Assembly (NCBI GenBank): GCA_013398615.1
Contig: VZSR01001685.1
Coordinates: forward strand, 29,346,471 to 29,410,470
DNA: 64,000 nucleotides
Source: Brachypodius melanocephalos
Taxonomy: Eukaryota > Chordata > Aves > Passeriformes > Pycnonotidae
Reading direction: 5' to 3'
The notes under the pieces are model-generated. The model was not told the origin of the DNA and made no database searches. It saw nothing but the letters and a program-made list of their open reading frames with translations. The position numbers were made by a program, and so were the translations under genes. Positions within the stretch are counted from its first letter, which is position 1; the number at the start of each line of letters is the position of its first letter. Shown piece after piece: positions 1 to 12,500 of the stretch.

Positions 1-1286
1 CACAGCTGGTCTGTGTGTCACATGGCAGTGCATCCATATCGTGATAACAGGGTGTTTGAGAGTGCACCGTGCACAGAGACAGGGGGATGGAAAAAGAGGA
101 GACTAGAACAAAAGAAACAATGGAACAGAGTAGCTCTCAAGACAGCACTCTTGCCTACATCATGGGGCAGAAATTTTCCTAACCATAAATAAATAAATAA
201 ATAAAAACAGGACAGTGTTGTCCCAATGACCAAGTCAACATATTCCAGTGAAAAATAACTTGGGCACGGTTGTCGTATCTCTACGTAATGAAAATTGGAA
301 GTCAACAGTGTCTGTAAGTGATACAAAAAGATCTTAGAATTCTATTTGTCATATGCCCTGATCTACATTATTCAGAATTCAATGTTACCTTAGTAACATT
401 TCAGGATATCCATATTAAGAAAATACACTGGAGAACATGGAAGTTTTCACATTATCTATTTCTATTTTTGTATGGGTTTTTTAATGTTCTCTACAGTGTT
501 TTCAATTGGGAACCACCTGAAATATTTCAGTGACTACTCTGACCTTGCTTTTGACATTGATTTAGATGTTGATGGAATACCTGCAATTATGGAGGAAATT
601 CAGTAAGAGAAATACTTCAGCTCTTGAGGTGGAACTGAGTTTTGTCCTCTCAAATGAATTTTAAATTAATCTCTTGTCACACACCAAGAAATAATTTCAA
701 ACAACAGGCCTTCCAGATACAGCTATTGAATTGCTGTCAAACCCTATTAAACTATCTACTCAAAGATCCCACTACAGATATTTTAGTGAATTTATTTCTT
801 GTGGAAAAAAAGGAATTGAAAATTCCACTGAGGAAATGTCCACTCTGATTATAGATTTTCTGTCAGGGCAAATAATTTCAATATGCAATTAAAACATATG
901 CTTAAAATTTAGCATGTTTTACTCCTCTTCTTGAACTTGAAAACCAGTATGTTATTGCAGTATGGGAGGCTAATGTAGTTATATGTTTTTGTTTCCTGTT
1001 TAATATTTACATAAAAGAAAAATAGTTTCTTTAAAATCTGCTAGGACTGTGTAGGTAGCTTTAGAGTTACAGAAAGAATAGGTCCTAGCTTTAAAACAGT
1101 ATTAATATGCTAGTGAATTAAAAGAATATGGACCAGACACATTGATAGAAATTATTTGTGGAAGTTTAGCACCTCGCTAAATCTGTCCCCAGATTTTTGA
1201 TGCTCTAAATAATTCTCTAAACCACTGTTGTTTATTTTTTTTTTTTTTAATAAGGTAGTAAACTTTAAAGCTTCTACATTTTCAAC
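1..1286. other. Anonymous AT-rich DNA, no gene seen
   Basis: No frame here reads as a known protein, and the short open frames on both strands have the composition of random AT-rich sequence. Apart from a short TAAA repeat near position 190 I see no repeat family or regulatory site I can support. Confidence 0.6.
185..205. repeat. Short (TAAA)n microsatellite
   Basis: About five tandem copies of TAAA. It makes a hydrophobic-looking frame on the minus strand that should not be read as a protein. Confidence 0.85.
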
Positions 1287-1315
1287 ACAGAATCATAGAG
1301 TGACTTGGGTTAAAT
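1287..1315 (-). mobile_element. CR1 LINE 3'-terminal stub
   Basis: The stretch reads CACAGAATCATAGAGTGACT and then TTGGGTT, which is the reverse complement of the usual bird CR1 3' end (AAGTCATTCTATGATTCTGTG type) with few changes. Similarity stops after about 29 bases, so this is an extremely short 5'-truncated copy or the surviving edge of an older one. A chance match to such a short motif cannot be excluded. Confidence 0.5.
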
Positions 1316-3091
1316 ATAGCAAAAAACTATTATAACTGCTGTATTTTAAGAACTTACAAATGCTCACTTAACAATAAGAATGTATTCATAACACTGAATG
1401 GAATTATGAGGAAAAATTAAACAGATAATATGTATCACATTTTTGTGAGGAGCTGATTCTTACAAAACATCAAGGACATATGACGTAGAGAAATGTACAT
1501 GGAAACATGGAGACACATGGAGAATTCCAAAACATCTTACTAGAACAGATGAAGACATCTCTAGTCTGTACATCCTGATTTTGTTGAATGCTTGCTTTGA
1601 AGATCTCTGTAGGCACTCACAGAAGCATTGGGAGGTGTGTATACATATATATATGAAATAGAAAACTAAGAATTAAATGGATTACTAAAATAACAATGAT
1701 TTGTTTCTAATAACCTGTCTAACTGGGGCAAAGTTAACTTATTGTGCAGTTACCCCCTGTATGATTTCTCTGGAAGTATTTATAACCAGTTCAAGATTAT
1801 TGCTCTAAAAATAGTGTGTATCAGAGTGGGGACTTTTATCCTTTCTGGCTGCCAGGTGGTTATCTGATTTTCTATGCCTAGTACAGTTTGCAGTCACTCT
1901 TTTCTTATGTCTTCACAAGGACTCAAAGCTTTCTAATTTTGTGAAAATTACATTGACTGTAATTATTTCACCATTATTCCTTGTAAGATTTTTTTTTTAA
2001 TTAATGTTGAATGTGTTGGACCTTTTTTCCCAAGAGGCAGAGACCAGAAGTATCTGATAGCTTTGCCTAATGGCACAGGTTGATCCAGAATATAAAGTAT
2101 TTGTCTAAAAAAAGGAAATTTTCATGTATTCTGAACTCTTTCACCATATGTCGATACTCCATCTAGTTTGTCTGCTGTGAAGTAGATTGTATATTTTTAA
2201 TATATTAAGTTTTATCCTTACTTCCCCAGTGATTTTCAAAGTTGTTCTTTACAAAAAAAAGAAAGTTTTCTTATAGAAGTGCCTAGCTCAGGTCAGCAAA
2301 ACCTAATGAACTTAGGAGAATACATCATACTGAAAGTCAATGGGATTTAGACTGCATCTATATTTCAGACTGCAAGGATGGGGAAGAGAAAAGCTACTAT
2401 AATGTATATTTCTGATTTTATAGTAAAGTATTAGTCAAGGTTAATAGGTAACAATTAAGCTTAACTCCATCTTTCTCCCCTGTTGGACTTCCAGACTTGG
2501 AAATTGACTGAGTCAGCCTCAATTCATTCAGCTGCTGAAGTCCATATTTGATTAGTATGGTTAAAGCAATAAGTCTCTGTTGACACACACCAAAGTCAAC
2601 AAATGCAGGGAGATCTATACTTAAAATAGTTGCTAGATTTTAAATATCAGGCAGTATATCTTTTACTAATAAAAGAGCTTTTTTGATCCATCTTTCCCTG
2701 TGTGGAACATAGATTAATCTGTTTTTGTTTGTCCATAATTTTCTATGTCTGAGCCTAGAGAAGTAAAATAGAATCTTAAAAAGTGTAACAGACACATTGT
2801 GGCCTGAACTTCATCAGCAAAAGAAAATATTCCATTAGTCATTATTAGTGCATTTTCCTTATTTTTCTACCATGATCAAACTTTCAAACTGATGAGAGGG
2901 AAACCAAAACTGGCATATTTTCTCTCTTTCTTTGAAGCAGTTATTTTCAACGATCAAAACAAACTGCCACTGGAAGAATTGATGGCTTTGTTTAAATAAT
3001 GATCTCAGAAAGAAGGAACCTTTCTACTTCTCAGAAAGAAGGAGACACTCTCTCCTAACCAGTTACTTTTAGATGCAAAGTAATGGGGAGG
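1316..3091. other. Anonymous AT-rich DNA, no gene seen
   Basis: Short T and A runs and no long frame. A 15-base direct repeat (TCTCAGAAAGAAGGA) occurs near 3003 and again near 3031. No recognised element or gene. Confidence 0.6.
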
Positions 3092-3238
3092 GAAAAAAAA
3101 AACCAACAACAACCAACCAAACAAACAAAAACAACAACAACAACAACAACAAAACCACCAAAAATCCCCAAAACCAAATTAAAAAACAAAAAAACAAACA
3201 AAAAAAAAACAAACAAAAAAAAAAACAAAGCAAAAAAC
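3092..3238. repeat. A/C low-complexity tract with CAA and CAAA repeats
   Basis: Nearly pure A and C over about 150 bases, including a run of (CAA)n near 3130-3152 and then (CAAA)n mixed with A runs. The apparent Asn/Lys-rich frame across it is a translation artefact of the repeat. It could be the expanded A-rich tail of a retrocopy, but nothing identifiable lies upstream. Confidence 0.9.
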
Positions 3239-3860
3239 AGGTCAGTAAGAAAAAAGTAAAGAATTTATATTAAAGTAAGAAAAAATTCAAATAGGCAAGA
3301 AAACAGGAGCATTTATCAACCTAGGAAGTGTTAGTGGTTATGGACCTTCTATGTCTCAACAAATAAAGGACAGGTACCAACTAGTTAGTCATGGAGTCAG
3401 TATAAAACTTAAAGCAATGTATCTTTTTCCTCTGTACAAACCCCTCACAGGTGTCTATATGACATAATTTTCCCCTGAAGAATGAATTGCTTCAGCTCAG
3501 TGGTAATATTACTGTGAGAAAGCTACAAAGTATAAAAAAATTGAGACTGGGGGCTATATTGAATCTCATCTGCAACCTGACCTTATTTATAGTGATCAAC
3601 TAATCAAAACATGGAAGACTTCAGGTGGATTTCTGTACTTCTCCCTTGTGCAACTGCAGGAAATACCTAAACTGCATAAATGCACATCTAAATGTGGATA
3701 TACTCACTAGTTTATAAAAATTTACAAGTTCTGCTTCTCTAGCTTTAAGATTGAAGAGCCTGTAAATTCCACAAATAGCATAAGGAATTTACATATCAGG
3801 AGATTCAACACTTAAGAGGCTGTAAGAAGTTGCTAACTCCATAAACTGAAGGGACATAAT
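3239..3860. other. Anonymous AT-rich DNA, no gene seen
   Basis: No recognisable coding, RNA or transposon sequence. Ordinary AT-rich composition. Confidence 0.55.
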
Positions 3861-3966
3861 GGAAGAGAGGAAGAGAGTGAGAGAAAGAAGGAAGGAAGAG
3901 TGGAAGGAGGAAAATATGGCTGAGGAGACAGAGGGAGAGTGGCAGAGGAGGAAGGAGGGAGCAAAA
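3861..3966. repeat. Polypurine (GGAA/GAGG) tract
   Basis: Over about 105 bases the + strand is almost all purine, built from GGAA, GAGA and GGAGG words, with a few pyrimidine breaks (for example near 3916-3922 and 3941). Such tracts are common diverged simple repeats and can adopt triplex structure. No gene is associated with it. Confidence 0.85.
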
Positions 3967-4759
3967 TAACACAGCTTTTTTTTTGCAGAGCTGAAATTAC
4001 AAATGCTTCAAGAGACTATATCTGTACCAATTCTTCCTCTTTGATTTTCTTGCTTTTATTGGTAATGCTGAAGGAAGATGAGGATTGTCTCCCACAGCTT
4101 CCTTGCTGCCACTAATAAAATATTTCCTCTGAACACGAACAGTGTCTTGACCTTTCAAATAATCTTCTTGTCATGTAATCCATTTACTAGTCTTCCTGAA
4201 AAGCAGTCTGGACTAGAACACACAGCAACAGTAGTGGAGTTGAAAGAATGAAAAGAAGACAGATTTTATTAATTATTGTTAAAAAAAAAAAAAAAGAAAA
4301 AAAAAAAGAAAAAAAGTAGCCTACTTCTGAACAGTTTAAATTCCTTTGAAGAGAATAGAGAAATGTTCAGCATGTATAGGATTGTGAAGGTTTCAAAGAG
4401 ATAACCTAAAATATGTTGAGTTTTATTTCACTAAAATATGAATAGAATTTAAAGCAACTGTAGGATTGTCCTAATGCTAACTTTCCTTGCTCAAGAACAA
4501 AAAACTCCCCAATATCAGATAAATATTAAATGATGATGTCCAGAGTAGGACTTGAATGGAACTGACACAGTGGTTGGTAGTGTTGCCTGAACCCCATTTG
4601 AAGCCTCACTTAAATCTGAAACTTCCAGTCTGGTTTGTGAGTTCTGGTTCTGCAACATTTTTATTTAGTCAGAAGTGAGCAATTTATCATCACACTCCTT
4701 TATTCTGTGATAAAGAAGTTAGTTTTTTTCTCATTTCTTCCAGATTTGTTGGCCTGAAC
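3967..4759. other. Anonymous DNA with a poly-A tract
   Basis: An interrupted A tract lies at 4281-4315 (A runs broken by single G bases). The rest shows no gene or recognisable element up to the retroviral remnant. Confidence 0.55.
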
Positions 4760-6540
4760 ATAAGAAACACAGGGATATAAGACTTCGGTGCGTAAGTGGA
4801 GCTCTGTGTACCCTAACGCCATCAGGGTACCAGGGGAAGAACCTCTCTTGGTTTCTGAAATGACAGAAGGATCCCAACAAGTCATTGTGTTGGAGGCTGA
4901 GGTGAAGTTAACAAGAAAAATGTGGCAGAAGCACCCTCTTGTGACTGGCCTGAAGGCTGCTGTATCCTTTGCAATGCCTGACTCAGAACAGGGCACCCCA
5001 GGGATCCAAAATGGTCTGGGTGTCATGCCTGCTGAGGAACAGCAGACCCCAGTTGTTACTGTGACAGAGTGCTAGTGGCAATATTGCCCCTGCCAAGGCT
5101 CCCTGGTTCCCATGACCTGATTTGTTAGCTGGAGAGCCAAGGAATGAAGATGTAGACCCAATCACTCTTTGGTGGATCCATCTGATGAGTGCAAAATCTG
5201 GTGCAAGCTAACAGTGGGCTCTCATGGCGTGAATTAAACCGCATGGCCATCGAGTGCCATCATATTGGATATGTTTAGAACTCCAGTGTGAAGTGGGGTC
5301 TAAGCCAGTTAATTGACATTCCTTGTGGATTTTTTCCATTTTTTTTTTTCAATTCAGTGTGAGTTGATGTTCAATATACCTGGAAGCAGCTGCTCAATTT
5401 CTAGAGCAGCCTTACCATTTGTCATGGTGATCCTGACCACACTGGAGCAACATAAAGGCCCTGATCATCTGTCACCTATGTCATTCTGTGGGGAAAGAAG
5501 CTAAGGAAATGTTGGAGAAAAGCCAAATAACAACCCAAATTCTTTTAAAACATGATTTAGCCATGAAAAGCCCCATATGAGGTGAAAGGAGATCCAATTT
5601 TTGGGTATGAAATGAAGAGATGTAAATACATGCCACCGGATGGGATCAATAAGAGAACAAATACAGTCCAATCCAAATGGTATCCTAAGCTTTGTGGATT
5701 TCTGGAAAATACATATTTCATATTACAGTCAGCTTGTGAAACCTCTCTGAAGTGTTTTTTAAAGTTGGATCCTAAGCTGAAACAAGACTTTGAACAGGCC
5801 AAATAGTAGAGAGTCTGTGCCGTAGCCCTGTGGCAAATGCATACAGCACCGGCCACGAGGAACTTTCTCTATACCACAGCTGGGGAGCATGGCCTCATCC
5901 AGAGCTTTTGAAACACCCAAAGACTCAAGATCAACCTCTAGGAGGTTGGAGCTGGAAATACGAAGTATCCAAGGCCAACTTCTTCCTGAATGCAGAGGAG
6001 ATACCTGCAGCATGTAGGAGAGTTGAAGTTCCTTCAGGAGCAGTTGCCATGGATCTTCTGGGCATTTTGATCGCCTTTGTTGTGCTGGATGTTCAAGGGA
6101 AAGGTCCCTTCTACATGCATATCCAAAACTACAGACTGAGCAGGTAGCACTGATCACATTGCAGGCTTAAATGGAGAACTACAATTATCCAGGGGTTGTG
6201 GAAGGGATCATGGAATGGCCAGAAGGCTGCAGTTTTGGAGCATCACCTGAGGAGGTGAATCATGCCCTAGATGCCCTGCCATTTAATGAATTACCAGAAA
6301 ATTAAAAGCAATATATTCTGCTCATTGATGTGTCCTGTTGTTTTCTGCAAACCTATAAGAAGGTTAAAGCTGCAGTGTGGAGTCAAATGTAAGCAGTCAC
6401 TGTATCTCCTGAAGAAAAATACAAATTCAGTCAGTCTGTGGAAGAAGAACAAGGAGGTGGATTTTTCTGGCTTCAGAGGGGCTCATTGCTTGTATGAGCA
6501 TTGGTCTATTTTGGAAGCTGCTGAGTGATTACTTTGCCAT
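4760..6540 (+). mobile_element. Decayed endogenous retrovirus pol segment (RT, connection, start of RNase H)
   Basis: Weak but colinear traces of a retroviral pol gene are spread over three + frames with many stops and frameshifts. In order: a WCKLTV piece at 5199-5216, resembling the conserved W-x-L-T-V-D start of reverse transcriptase; FLVDFFHFFFSI at 5319-5354, in the position of RT motif A with its aspartate at 5328; a region near 5460-5497 where the YxDD box should be, with both aspartates lost; FLGMK at 5598-5612 (end of palm); DFEQAK at 5786-5803 (thumb/connection); PLGGWSWKY near 5935-5961 (connection); WPEG at 6216; and, in one frame, LLIDVSC at 6318-6338 followed by KVKAAVWS at 6360-6383, the start of RNase H with its first catalytic aspartate at 6327. 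Spacing from RT to RNase H fits a retrovirus. The part before about 5170 is less clear and may be protease/linker. No integrase, env or LTR pair was found. An AATAAA lies at 6592. Style is closest to ERVL-type bird elements; class assignment is inference. Not functional. Confidence 0.68.
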
Positions 6541-9500
6541 CACTTGTTTTGTTTCCTCTTTTCTTCACCTTTTAAACTGTCCTTGTCACCTAATAAAGTG
6601 CTTTTAGACAAATTTTCTCACTTTTACTTCTTCATTTTCTCTCTTCTAGCTGAGGTGGGGACTGGAGGGAGGGAGCAGCTCTGTGGGTGATATTCAAGGT
6701 CACCTCACATCCCAAAGCACATAGCTCCTTGTAAAGGACAATCACTTTCATGTTTGTGCTCTACTTAGAATGTGGAAAGGTAGAAAGAGATGGAGGCATA
6801 TTTTGTGTCTTTAGAGGTGTGGATGGATCCAGAGCTACAGTTCTTAGTTGTACCATTCCAGCCTTTCGATTTGTTCCCCAGTTTTTGAGAAAGATTACAG
6901 CATATCCTGATATTTGGAGCTTGTGACTTAGATTATAATTTATTTAGATGGATGCCTTGCTACGTGTGATTCTGGAAGAAGGAGTGCAGATGCTTCACAC
7001 ACATTTAGATTCCTTGATACAAGTTAGATGTTGTAGCCTTGCAGCCTGTTCTATTCAGGCCCAGCAGTTTCTGTTTCAATGCATGTGCAGACTTCACAGA
7101 CAGTCAGGAAACACTACAAAATAGAAACCAATTCTGCAGTCTTATGAGGATTTCTCAATCAGGATCAAAATATTAAAGAAGAAACAAAATTAACAAAATA
7201 TAATTGAGCAACATCATTTATTACAAGGACATGAATTGAGGAATCATTTTAAGACATGGAAATACTTGGTTCAGGACTAACCTCTGCCATAGAGCTGCAA
7301 TTTATTTTAAGCAAAACATTTTTTCCTGTAGTGGAAGCTTGTCGAAAACAGTCTCAGGATTACCAGAGCCTGCAATGCATAATTTTTACCAATGTATTCG
7401 CAATGTGTTAATCTTAGGGAGCTTAAAAGAAGAGGGGAAAAACAACAATCTATTTTGACAGACGTTAGACAAATATTTGATTTTTTTTTCTTAGTAACTA
7501 TTTTCCTCTTACTACTGCATTTTCAATTGTCAAAGACCAGATGAAAAAAAAATCTGCAAAATTAGTTCCCTTGGAAGGGCGAATAAAAGGATAATATAGA
7601 AAGTACTCAAGCATCATGATATTCAAGACTGGTGTGAAAAAAACTTACTAAGGAAAACAGCAATATACATACATTGATACTTCTTTTAGATATAGTCTGT
7701 AAAGACTTTTTCAGAATATGTGTTTAAATTTCCTTTGAGAAATACTGCAGGTTACAGATCTAGAATAGATTTTCAGATTTACTAATTGAGATTTTTCCCA
7801 TTGTTTGGTTTGAATTTGAAGTTACTTGATCATTCAGAATAAAGTGTATTTCACAATGCTCTTTGGACAAATACAACACTATCTCTTTTACTGAACATTA
7901 ACTGTGAAGTCTTCTCAGCTAAAATTACTTGACTTCCTTCTTTTCCAGTAGAATCTTTTCCCTGAACTACTAAAAGCTCAAGAACCAAAATAATTTTTTA
8001 AATAATTATCTGTTGACAAGCAGGGTCAACAGCATTCTTCATATAACTGTGCTTAAAAGAATTGTTTTTGCAGCTTCTAACTATATACATCAAATTGTGA
8101 GGATATCACTGCACCCTTAAGGTCTGCCTGCTTCGAGGGGTTGACATATAGCCCAGGGTAATACCAAGCTGCAACTGCTTGAAACTGGCCTGAGTTTAAA
8201 TGAATATTATGATAAAAATAAATTAACATTTAAAAATTATTTTTAAAAAACACTGCCAAAATCATAAACAATGAAGGAAAAAAAATATCTTGGAACAGTA
8301 GAAACAGGAAAGAAATGCACTGAAAAAAACCCCCAAAGATTTAGAAGAGGGTTCTTTTGGTACCTGACACGCTGTTGCAGCCACCAGCAGCTGAACTCTT
8401 CACGTCCTCAAGGCAAAGTTCTGGGCCTGTGACCAGAACATTTTTGCCATAAGACAAAAAGGGAGAAGAAGGGGAAATGAAGCTCTGGGATGAAGTAAAT
8501 CTGCCCACAGCTGAGACAGAAGAGTCAGGTCCCTCTCTCAGGCTGTGGCGTAGATGAGGCAAGTGGGAAAAGCTGTTGCCCTTTTGGCACCCACCCTTGG
8601 CAAGCTGCTGTGCTGAGGAACAGATGACTGCCTGAAGCTGGCCCTGCTGTTTGGCTGTTTGCACCCTTGGTGTGTGCTCCACTGCAGAAAGTTCAAAGCA
8701 CGAGAATCAGACCAATTTACAGCGATACACCGATGGAATTTGCAAACAGCTCTTTATAGCAGTGACTGAACTCCCATTTTATTTATATCAGTGTAAGCTT
8801 TACAGACAACTTCAGTTGAAGTGCCAAGCCATCACTGAGCACTTTTGAGAACCCAGCTTTAATACAGGGGTCATAGTTAACTAAGGTAAAGACAATTCCT
8901 ACAATCTGAGGACTGTGGACAAACAATGAACTGAGTTTCATGGGGAACTTTTGGGGAAGCTTTAAATGAAGTCGTGAATTAAGTGATGTTCATTCAATCT
9001 GTTACAGTAGTCATGATTCATATGCAAATTTTTCTATGTGGTGTTTTTAAGTGAAAACAAAACTGAATTAGTTAGTGAAAGCTGATAATTACTGTATTTA
9101 GTTTATTTTTTTGACCAGTTTATTCACAATGGGAAAAACTGGGAAGGTTTTTTGCAGCTGCCCTCATAAATTAATTTCTTGCCAATATTAAATAATTATT
9201 AAAAAAGTGAAAAGCAAATAAAAAGTGTACTTGAACAGAAGCAGAATTCGAACTCCATAAAATAAGGAGAATCTGGGAGTAAAGGGAAGAAAAGAAAATT
9301 CTCTGTTGTATTCCTTTTTATTTTACTTTAGCTGGTCTCAATTTTACCTTCAGAAATATGAACAATAACATATGATTTGTCAAGACTTAGACATTCCATG
9401 TACAGTCAAAATGTACAACCTGCCACTGAAATCATAATTTGCACTGCAGGTATATAACCAAGAGCACCTGAAATTGGTAGAAAATATTACAGTACAAAAC

Positions 9501-12500
9501 CAGACAGACAGGAGTGACCACCTAGAAAGAGCAGCCCAGCCCTGGCTGATTACAACTCAGCATCTCCAGTACTGCTTGAAGCAGCCAGGGTAAGAAGCTG
9601 TGCTACTTTTCTAGCTCAAAAGTGCAACCTGACACTTGACACATGGACTAACTTCAAGTTTTAGTAGGTCTTATTTTTCAGCTACATTTCACAGATTCCT
9701 TTATGCCTGTCCTAGGTTCCTCTGACACCTGTATTTTTTATTTTCCTAAAACAGCAGTAGCACTTCAGGTATAAGCCTGAAGAATATTCCTTTTGCCAGT
9801 GTTTCTGAATTCTGTAACTCATCACAGACAGTTGGCTCCTCACACAATCTCTTTGATTTTCCAGAGTGAATGTTGCTGCAGAAAATTCCTGATTCTTCTC
9901 CCAGGATCAGAGAATTTCTGAAAGTTTCCTACTTACAGTTAATTTGCTTCCTAGGATCTTTTTTACTTTTCATTATTTTTTCGATTTCTTTGATAAAAAT
10001 TTCACATATTGCATTGGTGTCTATCTGTTAAGTCAAAAGTTGTACTTTTTTCAAGTGTAAAAGCAAAAATCAGAAAAATTAAAACTTAAAGTTCTACCTG
10101 CTTTGAATGCTGGGGTTAGTCTTTAATTCACAGAGGCCCTGTAAACACTTTTATATCCCAGAAAATTGATCTGTATATTAAAATCTATTTTAACTGCAAT
10201 TCTAGTTCTTAATTTCAAAACGAATAGGAATCTTCTACAGGATTATTCTCTCTTCCCTGTACTTGGTTTGCTCATAATAACAATTTCATTCTTTTCCAGT
10301 ACATACTTTCAGAATCAGGCTCCAGCTCTAAAGTAAAAAGATAGATGTACCTGCTGCAAGTCATTTCCCCAGTAAATTGTTCTTCCTTCACTGCTAAGGT
10401 CCTCAAACTCTCTTCATTCTATAGAATAGATCCAAACAAAATTTTATATGAACACATTAAGCACAAATGTGTTAATAATGTAAAAGAATGCATTTCTTTA
10501 TCAAGTTCAAGTTTAGTTATTTCTTAAAATATAAGGGGTAGAAGAAGTTTACTGATGTGCCATAAGTAAAGCAGCCCTGTTCGGGGATCCCATAAAGAAT
10601 GGGCTCCTGCTCCATTTAATTATCCCTTAGTAGTGTTCTTTCATTCTTTGCCAGGTAGCAACAAACTAGAGTTTATTGAAAATAGATGATGTCAGCCAGG
10701 GTGGATCTGCAGAGATGTCTGCAGTAACCAAGAGTGTGTCTGCAGTATTTTTGCTCTCCACACGCAGCCCCAGTAATGCACTGGGGATCAGGAATGAAGG
10801 GGAGCTGCCCTTTGTGCTCTCAGTTCTCTTCACATCAGTTCCTGTACTTTCACCTGTTACCTGTACTGTAAATACAGGACCATCAAATTGTTTCATCTCT
10901 TCAGTGTTCTCAGGCACCCAGACCAAACAAGAACAACTCTGCAGCCTATAATACATAATTATGCCACTCCTGCCTGCGCCCACAGATGTCTTCTGTCCCT
11001 TGTAATTTTCTCAGGGTATTTCTGCCCCATCCATTACTATATTTTACAAACAACATGCAGCCCTCCTTTGCCCACTTTTCCCCAAGCTGTTCTCCTTCCC
11101 TGATTGTGAGTGAAATAGGATTCATTGCTGTTGCTGTTGCTTCATGGACTTCTTTGGTGATCTGGATCTCATTCATTGTCATAGTCAACCTAAGAAATCC
11201 CATCTCTACAACCGAATTAGAAAAGGCCACTAACAACAGATATTTAGGTGTTTACAGGTGGCTGTAAGTGTCCAGGGCACACAGGAATATTTGACTATTG
11301 TTAGTGTGTATTGAGATATTCAAAAACTCAGTGTTTACCTTCATCCTTAGGTGCTACCACCTCTAAATATCCTGTACTATGTAGTAGAAAAAATTGTGCC
11401 ATCCAGGCTCCAGTTCCACATGAATCTCCATAGTTCAGAAAGCAATCAGTCAGACTGGATTTAGGAGAGAGGACAAAGTCATAATGTTTTAGAATTGCTG
11501 GACAGAGAGCGCAACAAGTGAGCCCTCATTTCCTATATAACCTGAAAATGCATTCCTGTAATGCAACAGAAGAAAAGTAGACCTCACAAACAGTTATTTT
11601 TACACTTTTCACAAACTAGAAGCAGTTTTACATTTTAATGCTATCAGATATTACATTAGTTTCAGAATCTATTAGTCAATGGAAATACTCACAAAGTTTT
11701 TTCATTGCCAGTGTTCAATTTTATTAGTGAGTACTTTTGGAAGAAAAATAAAGTCATATGTTAATTACTAATAAATCTCAGGTGTTTACACCTGATTCTG
11801 ACAGAACACAGTCTTTAAAGCAGTGTGCCATAAAAAAAAATCTGTAATTTAGAATGTAATGCTATAGTAGTTATTGTTAGAAGTTGACAATGCAAAGTAA
11901 AGAGGCCCCAGTTTTACCTGAAGTCTTTTCTCATGTGTGTTTGAGAAGAGCCCTCCTATGGTTGGAAATCTTTCATGCTTGATTTCTCTTGTAGATCTGA
12001 AAGGGATAAAGCAGGCAGTGCAGGTACTTATCAAAGGAAGCTTTGCATCCTATAACATTTAGTGAGAGAACAGCACAATCCCTTGTTGGTTCTAACTTCT
12101 TAAATAAGGATAAGTTTCTATATTAGGTAACACTAAAATTGGTATTTAACAGTTATGCTAATGCTTCAAATTCAGTGAGACGTTTCAATGTTTTAAGGAA
12201 GCCAAATCTGTCTGCCTGACATCCTTGTATAATAGAGTAATCCCAGTGTTTGGCCCAGGAGGGGCTACAGTCAAGAGGAATGATGGGCTCATCTCACCAG
12301 TCATGTGACAGCTTCCTCTGAAGACAAGCCCTGGATCACCCATCCCGCAGAGATAAACTTTTGCAAGCCTTCATGGAAGGGGCTGTCTCAGAATAAGAGG
12401 GAAGGGACAGAGGACAACATTTGGCACGAATGATAGTCAGGCTGCCCTATCAAGAAGATCTGTAGAAGAGTTGAATATATTTTGAATTTCCAGTATAGCC

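Noticed and set aside
3073..3273. Asn/Lys/Thr-rich frame
   Set aside because: Direct translation of the CAA/CAAA low-complexity tract.
4788..5075. 95-codon frame as a host gene
   Set aside because: It lies at the upstream edge of the retroviral pol remnant in the same orientation; more likely decayed protease/linker sequence, though this part is uncertain.
9022..9029. Octamer ATGCAAAT (also near 14711, 16975 and 36799)
   Set aside because: Expected several times by chance in AT-rich DNA; no promoter context.
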